Shown: in pieces, positions 55,852 to 64,000 of the stretch | Layout: the number at the start of each line of letters is the position of its first letter | How positions within the stretch are numbered: the stretch's first letter is position 1 | Origin: Hydrangea macrophylla | Taxonomy: Eukaryota; Streptophyta; Magnoliopsida; Cornales; Hydrangeaceae | Direction: 5' to 3' | Assembly (NCBI GenBank): GCA_033977485.1 | Contig: CM066985.1 | Location: forward strand, 78,807,045 to 78,871,044 | DNA length: 64,000 bases | The notes under the pieces: generated by a model | What the model was told of the DNA's origin: nothing | Seen by the model: only the letters and a program-made list of their open reading frames with translations | Database searches by the model: none | Program-made: the position numbers and the translations under genes

Positions 55852-56262
55852 CAATGGCGGACTTACGTTATTGTCAGGGGTGGTACAGGCCCCTCTAAAC
55901 TTTTGAAAATTACAGTATTACATGTAATATTTTACAGATTTTACAAATAGGTCCTCCTAAAATTCACACAGGTTCCCTTGAACTTTTAAAAATTTTAGAT
56001 TTACATACAATATTTTATAGATTTTAGACACACGCCTCCTGGACTTTTGAAAATTCTAGATTTTTATGTAATATCTTACAGGTTTTAGAAATAGACCCCC
56101 TAAAATTACATGATTTACCCCAAACTAGGAGTGTCAAACTAATTTTACAGTTTTAAACATAATTATGTATAGACTTAAAAAAATTCGCTTCGGGGGTGCT
56201 GTTCCCGATCCCGCGTATAGTTTAGGCCCCCCTAACCAAAAATTCTGAGTCTGCCCCAGACC
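55852..56262. mobile_element. Possible MITE with internal ~80 bp repeats
   Basis: The left end has ATGGCGGACTTACG and AGGGGTGGTACAGGCCCC. The right end, reversed, has TTGGTTAGGGGGGCCTAAAC after GGGGCAGACTCAG, a loose inverse. Three direct repeats of about 80 bases inside carry ACTTTTGAAAATT and AATATTTTACAGATTTTA. No target duplication was found. Confidence 0.4.
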
Positions 56263-57378
56263 CCATCAACACCACCATCACCGCCCACCACCACCAAAAC
56301 AAACCTAGATTGCCACTGCCACCAACACCATCACCACCACTACTGTCGGCCACCACCACCAATACCATCACCACAACCAAACTAGATCTGGATCTGATTT
56401 GCTTTTTCAAAACAAATCATCACCATTTTATTGTTCAAAAAGATCATCACCATTCAACTTCTATGATTGAGCTCTATGTTGGATCATCACCATTTGATTG
56501 TTATGATCGCCTACTATGATTTGGATCTGATTTGACTGTTCAACACCATCACCATATAATTGTTTTGAACAATCCACCAACATTGATCTAGGCTTGGTAG
56601 GATGCTAAACTCTTAAGAGAAATTCCTTTTAAGAGTATTATCATAAGAGAAATTTCTGTTAAGAATTCCAAATATCCTCAACTGAAATTACTCTCAAATT
56701 TTAATCTCATCAAGCAGTTGAAAATAATATGGATATCTTTCTCATTCCCCTTTCACAACACATCATGGTCCATTCTTATAATGAAACTAGGGCTTCAAAC
56801 TTAAGATAACATATCCTAAGTGAAATTTCTCAAACTTAAGATATGAGAGAATAGGGTTTTTTTTTTGTGTGCAGATTCTCGATTGTTTAATAGAATATTG
56901 ATCTCTCTGTTCATTAAATTTTGTACATACTCGGTTTCTTCTCTAGCTGATGTACTATGATTTGTCAAATTAAAGGTGTCTCATACAAGCAAGTTTCAGT
57001 TTTTTGACAAAAAATGTTAGAGAGAGAAGGTCTAGAGTGAGGAGACGAATCATCCATTGTAATTTTCTTTTTCCTTCTTTATAACTAATCGATATATACG
57101 TACTGACTGGTATATCCCAGTCCCATGATTTGGAGAGAGACAATGAAGCTAATAGAGGAGAGAGAAAGGGCAGGGACTATGGTAGAGGAGGCAAGGGGAA
57201 GTCGCCGGACGTCTGGTGACACGAGGGGGAGGTCGTTGGAGGTGGCAGAGGTGGCGTGGGTGGTGACAATGGTGGCTAGGGTTTGGCTAGGGTTAGAAGA
57301 TGAAGATGAGGGTCTGCCTCTATATATGTATACGCGGTCAGGCTCATAAGTGAACTGGGTCGAGTGAACTTACCCAAT
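56262..57378. other. Low-complexity CACCAC stretch, then spacer
   Basis: 56262-56385 is rich in CCACCACCA and CATCACCAC words. Repeats of ATCATCACCATT follow to about 56570. A G-rich 74-codon frame at 57125-57349 has no domain. No gene is supported. Confidence 0.45.
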
Positions 57379-60300
57379 TGTAGACACCCCATTTTGTTGG
57401 CTATCAGATTTAGGAGACCTATAGCTTAGTGGTTCAAAATGATCGAAAAAGACTCAAAAATAACTCTTGGAAGTTAGTTCTATCACTCAAAATGCTCTGA
57501 ATGACCAAAATGCCCCTGAAAGCCTTAAAACTCCCTGATTTGGACCAAAAGTTCTGGAAACATGCTTCGTCATAAGAAAATTGATAAAATGAGTTTTGAA
57601 GCAAAATGAGATGAAATCGCCAGCTCCAAGAGACTCTCGGAAGCCCGGTAAGTTCCCGGAAAGTCCCTATTAACCGGTTTGACCCATATTTGACCAGGTT
57701 TGATCGGGGTTTAACCAAAATCATCCAAATTCTCTAGAAAGTTTTGAGATCATTCTAGATCATGTGAAAAGTAATAAAATGAGTTTTAAAAGAAAATCGG
57801 ACGAAAACGTCAACTCCTGGGAGCTCCCAGAGGTTGACTTTGAAACCGGAGCGTAATGTCAGTTTTCAAACATTTTTTAAAGATACTATAGGTCAGTAGC
57901 TTTTCAATGGTATATCGCACATAATTTCTGAATTCAAAACGAATTTGTTATGGATTTTCGAAGGTGAAAATAACGATCAAATCGGCTTTTATCGCAAATA
58001 CCGCAAAACTTTTCAAAGTGACCTAACTCCGAACTATTTTTTATGAAAAGTAGACTCCATTACCTTTCTAGCGGTATATCACAAGCTCAATTTGGAGTTC
58101 ATACGCATTTTATGTGAATTTTGGACGAAATAGGGTCTTTTCGCGAATTCCGGAACCTCGGGGGCCTAAATATAAATTTCTGGGCTTCTGAGGAGCAGTG
58201 CCACATTGGCACTGGGCCACTGCCGCGGCTGCACTCATCCCGTAGAATCCATTTTTGCAATTTATTTTGGGGGTCCAAATTGAATAATTGAAAGCCAAAA
58301 CGACGTAGTTTCTTGTTCACAGATATTTTGGACCAATGGGAACACTTTCTAAATCTCAAAACTATCCCAAATTGGCCTATATAAACCCCCCTTTGCTCTT
58401 CATTTTAGGGGGGCTAAGTGCAAAGCTTGAGAAAGTTGTAGAGAGAAAGAGAGATAGAGATAGGTTTAGAAGAGAGAAAGGGAGCTTCTCCCACTAATTT
58501 TCTATAAGAAAGTGAGTTCTAATCTTGTTTTCTTCTATTATCTCTCATATACTTCACATTCAAATACCCCTCAATCACCATTCTTGAGCATTCTTGAGTT
58601 AGGAAGCTACTTCTATGTCCAAATGTCAATATCTATGAGTGAAACACCAAGATACAAGTCCAATATCACATTGATTATTATCTATTGATTGCTATTTACT
58701 TGCTTGTTTATATATGTTCATCTCTCCTTCTTCCATTTCTTCTTGATTTTTTCTTTGATTACTTACTAGTTCATCATCATCTAAGTGATGACATGAAGTT
58801 TGAGGTGAGTGAATCTTTATGGATAGTAGCTCTTGACCTCAAAAACATGTTTGATAAATGATGATTAAAACCTCAATACTTCCAAAGTATTCTTGGGGTT
58901 ATGCTCAAATGGAAACAATGTCCTCCAACAATCTTGGAGGTTCTTGATATGAGTTCAATGTTGATATTTCAAGTGGTCATAACCTTCATTTAAATTCTGA
59001 AAATGCACCCTCAAAACCTATATTTCAAAACCCCTCAATAACCCCTCATTTGATTTCAAGAAATAAAACCCTTATTTTCTCAAGAAATCTTCAAAACAGT
59101 GAATGATCTGAGTTCAAAGATTTCTCTAGAACTCAATACTCAATGTATGGATGCAAGACCACTTGGAAAGTCTTCCTAACTCAATATAGAACACCCATAA
59201 TTTTTGGATTGGCTTGAAAACACTTGGAAGGATTCCATTTTAGTCCAAACATTCTCTCCAGATATTCTGTTTTTGATGTCACGGCAGCTTGGTTGACTTT
59301 CAACTTGATTTCCATAACACTTTTCCAAAAGGTGTGGTCCCAAATGATTTTTCCCTTGAACTTCATTGTATTAGGGAACTTTCTGTATAATATGGGCCTC
59401 CAAATGTTTTGTTTTCATTTTCTAAAATTTTCAACATTTCAGTCGACAGTACGGACTCTATTTCAGAGTAACCTCTATTGTTTATATGATTTCTCTCAAT
59501 CTTAATAGTCATTGAAGATTGGCTTTTTCGTATGCATTCTAGATATAATAAGGATGATCTCCATAAAAAATCATAAACTAAAAACATTTCTAACCTCACT
59601 TTTCATTTTTCACAAGATCAACTCACTATTCTGTCCACTATTCACAGCAAGCATACTTTTACTTTCATTATTTGATTTGATGCTCACATGCACTCTAAAT
59701 TAGTTTATATCTTAGGAAGTAGTCCATACTACATTTTTACATATCCTATGAGGATTTCCTTCATGCATTCATGCATATTTTAGACTTCTAAGTCACTTTA
59801 GAAAGTCCATGTACACAAACACACTACGACCTTTGCACATTCTAGGATCATACATTGCATCTATGCAATATTTGGGGCTTTTGTGACTCCTAATCTAAGA
59901 AGATTATAAGGAATGAACTTGATCACACATTCATGCTTCCTTCGATCTAATCTTCCTTTCTCATCCGTCCCGAGGATTGAGAGGTCTTCTTTCCTCAAAG
60001 ATCAACATGCATCATTCTAGCTTGCTAAGCATTTTTTTTTTTTATCTTTTTGTTTATTTGTTTCAAGAACAATTCATGTCCCCTCATATTAGGAAAACTT
60101 TATTACTTAATACGTGATTAGACGATTTTTCCTAGGGTTGTTCGTGTGATCTTTCACCTTTGCATTGTGTGATACTTGGTTAGATCTTATGAATGATATC
60201 TTATCTTTTGATTTTCCATTTCAAAATTCTTATGAGATGTAATATACTATTATAGTATTAATTTTCGAACCAAACATAGTATAGGATGATTATTTAGATG

Positions 60301-60571
60301 CTAATTGAGGCACGTTGAAAGACGGGGTGAGTTGAGGTGTTTTAGTCACAACAAAGGCTCCTTCCTCTCTCATACCAAAACCCCGAGCCCAGTTCTTTGG
60401 TTATGAAAGGCCGGTGCCATTTATCCGTTTGGGTGAGTTAAAATTAGGTTTCTTGGTTCCTTAAAGACCAAGTGGCGACTCTGTATCTGTTTCAACAGAC
60501 CTTTTTCTTTTCTTTTTCAAATCAATTTCAAACAAAATAAAAGAGTGGACGACCGATTCCGTGTGTCCATA
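57379..60571 (+). mobile_element. Ogre/Tat-type LTR, full length (copy B)
   Basis: Starts TGTAGACACCCCATTTTGT and ends GTGTGTCCATA (ACA in copy A). At 3.19 kb it is long, as in Ogre-like elements. It is collinear with 1-709 and with the inverted LTR at 7574-10514. It contains two copies of a CTTTCnAnnGGTATATC motif (57900 and 58064) upstream of the TATA box. The frames in it are not conserved protein. Confidence 0.88.
58378..58385 (+). promoter_or_regulatory. LTR TATA box (copy B)
   Basis: TATATAAA in GGCCTATATAAACCCCCC, one kilobase into the LTR. A CCAAT-like word lies at 58332. This is likely the element core promoter. Confidence 0.65.
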
Positions 60572-60574
60572 ATC

Positions 60575-60592
60575 TGGCGACTCTGCTGGGGA
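60575..60592 (+). other. Primer binding site of copy B
   Basis: TGGCGACTCTGCTGGGGA, three bases after the LTR end, differing from copy A at two positions. Confidence 0.8.
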
Positions 60593-61195
60593 ATTTTATT
60601 TTCTAAACAAAATAATACAGAGGTTTGACTTATAAGAAGCATCCTTAAAATCAACTTTTTACTGTGTCTGGTTCACCGCATTGCACTCCTGCATTTCCCC
60701 CTCCAACTATTTCTGAAACACGACGCTGACATTATTCAGGTCTTGCTGTGTCAGGGCACAAGTCACCGTTGATACTGTACCTTCCAAGGTATATCAAAAA
60801 GAGTAAATACTTCTGTACTGTCTCTCTGACGGTATATTGGAACTCTCATCAACGGATCCTCTTTGACTAAACCCAGCCTTTGCATGTAGATTCCTGTAGA
60901 ACCTTTCATAGGACTGTTCATTTATCTTTTCAGATAGGACAATGTGATATAACTGCTATATGCCCTGGTGGGATTACCTGCACGGTGTAGACGCTTATGT
61001 GGCATGAGGTAGAACCTCTTTCTTATGATTCCCAAGACAATCACTCACATATGATTACATTGAGTTGACCTGCCTAGGCACCATGATAAGGATGTCTACT
61101 CTATGATCACAAGGATACACACCGCAAACCTTGTTTGTTGGTCCTAAGACATAGGAGTATGTAAAGTTGCTAGATAGTATGATCACTATCATATT

Positions 61196-61610
61196 AACCA
61201 GTTTCTCCCAGAAACTCCCAGACATAACCAGTTTCTCCCAGAAACTCTGTCCAACTTCTCAAAAATATCCAGATATAGCCAGTTTCTCCCAGAAACTCTG
61301 TCCAGATATCCCAAAATTACCCAAATAAAATCAGTTTATCCCAAAAACTCTGTACAAATATCCCAGATATAACTAGTTTCTCCCAGAAACTCCCAAACAT
61401 AACCAGTTTCTCCCATAAACTCTGTCCAATTTCTCAGAATTATCTAGATATAGCCAGTTTCTCCCAAAAACTTTATCCCAGAAACACCTAAAATACTTGT
61501 TTCTCCTAGAAACTCTATCTAAATCACCTAGAAATGCCCAGATATACTTGTTTCTCCTGCAAAACTCTGTCCAAACTTCCCAAATATCCCAGAAATCCCT
61601 GTTATCCCTT
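61196..61610 (+). repeat. Leader tandem repeat of copy B
   Basis: About ten copies of CAGTTTCTCCCAGAAACTCT with short linkers. The array is less than half as long as in copy A at the same site, so it expands or contracts between copies. Confidence 0.8.
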
Positions 61611-61977
61611 GGTGATCATACTGGAAAATAAGGTTAGCACACTCTATATGGCTAGGACATTACTTGTTTAACTGTTATCTGTTAGAAATAGGAGCATCAT
61701 ATAGATTAGGGCTTGCATCTGCATGCTTGTCTCATGTGCATGCACCATTCTCATTAGTCTGCACACACTATCTCAGTCAGTCTGTACATAACTCCGTCCA
61801 TGTTCGTTAACATCACTGTCATTGTTTGTCTAGTCATCACTATCAGAATCTGGTATACCCCTCCTCTCGAATCTGTAGGTCAATATAGATTCCTGAAGTT
61901 AGCAACTGGGATCCTCATCCTGAGTCAGAAGTTCGAACAGTCATTTGGTCAGAATTAGCTCGCTAAGTCATTCCAAC

Positions 61978-63220
61978 ATGAATCAGAAAGAATTAGAAAA
62001 CAAGGTCACTGAGTTGGAAGCAACCATAAGCCAGCAATCTGATCGCATGGCCCAAGTTTTGAGTTTCATGGAAGAACTGAAATAGCAGCAGCCATAGTAC
62101 CCACATGAGTTCCCACCACCACTAGTAGGGTTCATGCCACCACCACCATTGGGGTTTGTACCACCTCCCGTCGTTATACATAAGAATAACGGGGAAGAAG
62201 AATGATTTCACAGGGTCCCACCACCTGCATATGAGAAAAAGTTTCAAGAAAATATGGATAAAGTAGATAAGCTGGAAAGTGTGCTAAGAAAGAACAAGGG
62301 AGTTAACGATTACATGCTAGATCTAGAAGGCATGTTCGAACCCGTCAAAGTGAAACTGCTTGAGAACTTCAAAATGCCAGAAATTGATCACTTCAATGGG
62401 ACTGGGAACCCAAAAAGTCACATCAAGTTGTGCATGAACATCTTCCAATCTATGGGATGCACTCATGAGCATATAGTTATGCTGTTCCCTCAAACCCTCA
62501 AGAATGCCGAACTATCCTGGTTCCTAGCTCTTGAAGCCTCCAAGACCAGAGTCTGGGAAGATGTTGCTAGAACTTTTATTGATCACTACTCTTACAACCA
62601 TGAGTTTGATGTCACCATCCGGGACCTAGAGACGACTAGGCAGAACAACAATCAGTCCTTCGCTGTGTTCTTGAGAAGATGGAGGAATAAAGTGCCCCAA
62701 ATGATCCACAGACCTGTTGAGAAAGAACAAGTACGTATGTTGGTCAAGAACATGCAACCAGTGTACCACGACAAACTATTCTACCAGTCCATCTCAACAT
62801 TTGAAGAACTGTTTAAAATAGGCACTAGAATAGAGGAAGCCATTAGAGAAGGAAAGTTCAAAAATGATGAACGCCATCACCAGTCCAAGAGACCCAACTA
62901 TCCCCTGGCCTCCTCAGATGTCAGTGCGCTTAGTAACCAACCAATGGACTACCCTCTACATCCATACCAGTCTATTCTGCCAAATCGCCCAAAAGGCCCT
63001 CGCGAATGCTCCAAACTTGATGTTCCCCTTTCTACAGCCTTGGACCACCTACTCAGAAAGGGCCACCTATAGCTCCTCCCTCACAAGCCGCTACTGGATC
63101 CCATACCTTCCCACTACAACATGAGCCTACGATGTGCTTACCACCAAAATCTAGGTCATGCCACCGATCAATGCATCCGCCTCCGCCATGACATTCAGAA
63201 TCTCATAGAGGATGTACCCT
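61978..63220 (+). pseudogene. Retrotransposon gag, Ogre/Tat type (copy B)
   Basis: The start is probably the ATG at 61978 (MNQKELENKVTELEATISQQ, a coiled coil). Stops follow after FMEELK, in the Pro-rich segment and after NNGEEE. From 62254 the frame is open for 272 codons (MDKVDKLESVLRKNKG), with FKMPEIDHFNGTGNP, AELSWFLALEAS and SISTFEELFKIGTRIEEAIR. A frame change then gives CAYHQNLGHATDQCIRLRHD, the zinc-binding end. It matches copy A residue for residue in the core. No pol follows. Gag would need help from another element for every enzymatic step. Confidence 0.88.
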
Positions 63221-63478
63221 ATCCTAATCCTATCCACTATCTTAGCTTGGATCAACCGCTCGAGTGATCCCTTTTGATGATGCCAATGAATGTTGAAGCT
63301 ATGCAGTAAAGTGATGGTGTCTGGAACTTTTGCTAAAAAAAAATAATAAGAATAATAAACGAGTCACCGTGACACTCCATTTGAGACCAAGTCGAGTATG
63401 TTCTATGTTTCAAGAGTAGTCTTGTGGTCGAGTCCATCTATTTTTAAGTTCGGTTGAGTCTGTACCAAGAAATGCAAT
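63221..63478 (+). mobile_element. 3' region of copy B, cut off
   Basis: Shares AATGTTGAAGC, GACACTCCATTTGAGACCAA and GTTCTATGTTT with copy A at 3960-4060. It ends at 63478 where another LTR begins. Confidence 0.75.
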
Positions 63479-64000
63479 TGTAACACCCGTACCAGGAGAA
63501 CGGGTAAATTATTATTTTTATACGCATTAATGAATATAATTAGTGTATAAAATGGATTAAGGGGAGGCTTGGACTCGCCTATAAAAAGTGTTCAGTAAAG
63601 GGCACAGTTGGAAAAGTCCTCAGTGAGGTGGGACAGGTAATGAGGTGGGATCCGGTGAAGGGTCGAACAAAAATATTTGCATTTTATATGTTAAATGCAT
63701 TTATATAATTACATGAGTATTTGTTTAAAATGCTTCCATATTACATGTTGATATATGTGTTAGCAATTGGTTTTATGTTGGATACTCATATAAGGGTATA
63801 AATAAAAATGATTCACAACTAGTAGGTGCGATAGCAATTTCACAAAATATGTGGGACCCACGTTGGGACTCATACGGGACTTGGACAAACACTCATTAGA
63901 TAATTGGGTAGTTAATGGAATGTTTGGGGATTTCATAATAGGAATTTAAGAATTTCGGGGGTATAAATGAAAATAAAGGGAAAAATTCTTGACACCTCAC
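63479..64000 (+). mobile_element. Chromovirus-like LTR, 5' part, leaving the window
   Basis: Starts TGTAACACCCGTACCAGG. It is the reverse counterpart of the end of 22960-25484 (GGGGAGGCTTGGACTCGCC, GTTGGAAAAGTCC). It interrupts copy B. Orientation is opposite to the other GATCGATC-bearing copies. The rest lies beyond the window. Confidence 0.8.

Noticed and set aside
56222..56519. Gly/Val-rich and His/Pro-rich frames
   Set aside because: They arise from CCACCA and CATCAC simple repeats, with no domain or conserved start.
57424..57434. TAGCTTAGTGG, a perfect A-box match
   Set aside because: It has no B box at tRNA distance, lies at the LTR start and is not kept in the inverted LTR.

Overview
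The window reads as intergenic DNA from a large, repeat-rich eudicot nuclear genome. Nearly everything that can be recognised is transposable-element (TE) sequence: Ty3/gypsy elements of Ogre/Tat, Tat, Athila and chromovirus-like types, Ty1/copia, an L1-type LINE, CACTA, hAT, Mutator and Stowaway-like MITEs. One host gene is convincingly intact: a Dof-type zinc-finger transcription factor at 52224-53279 (+). No organelle or bacterial signal is seen. The species cannot be named from the sequence.

Layout. 1-7500: the end of a ~3.2 kb Ogre/Tat-type LTR, its primer binding site (PBS), a leader with tandem repeats, a broken gag and a long 3' region with three repeat arrays but no pol. 7574-10514: another LTR of the same family, inverted. 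10515-15776: an Athila remnant (-) in which gag is joined almost directly to the integrase C-terminus, with PBS and a long LTR. 15777-38626: a nested cluster. A Ty1/copia element (-) is split by a + strand solo LTR (17842-21611), itself split by a chromovirus-like solo LTR (18673-20969). Near its PBS the copia element is also split by a second chromovirus-like LTR (22074-38177), which holds a third LTR (22960-25484) and a complete-ended Tat retrotransposon (25616-36476, -). Target-site duplications (TSDs) support most of these junctions.

38711-42510: a 5'-truncated LINE (-) interrupted by a CACTA element (40381-42066). 42598-45010: two GC-rich hAT MITEs in opposite orientation, microsatellites and a ~175 bp tandem array. 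45825-48440: a Stowaway-like MITE and another chromovirus-like LTR. 48441-57378: the gene-bearing segment, with three foldback MITEs upstream of the Dof gene and a hAT MITE downstream. 57379-63478: a second gag-only Ogre/Tat copy with a full LTR, cut by a further chromovirus-like LTR that starts at 63479 and leaves the window.

The Tat element is the most complex unit. Sense gag-protease-RT/RNase H-integrase runs on the minus strand. A separate gene of the gypsy-type transposase-like family runs on the plus strand with its own TATA box and three short GT-AG introns, so the two converge. Several unrelated LTRs carry small clusters of 8-16 bp palindromes, three of them just upstream of a TATA box, each group with its own palindrome sequence. 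That shared arrangement is the least explained pattern here.
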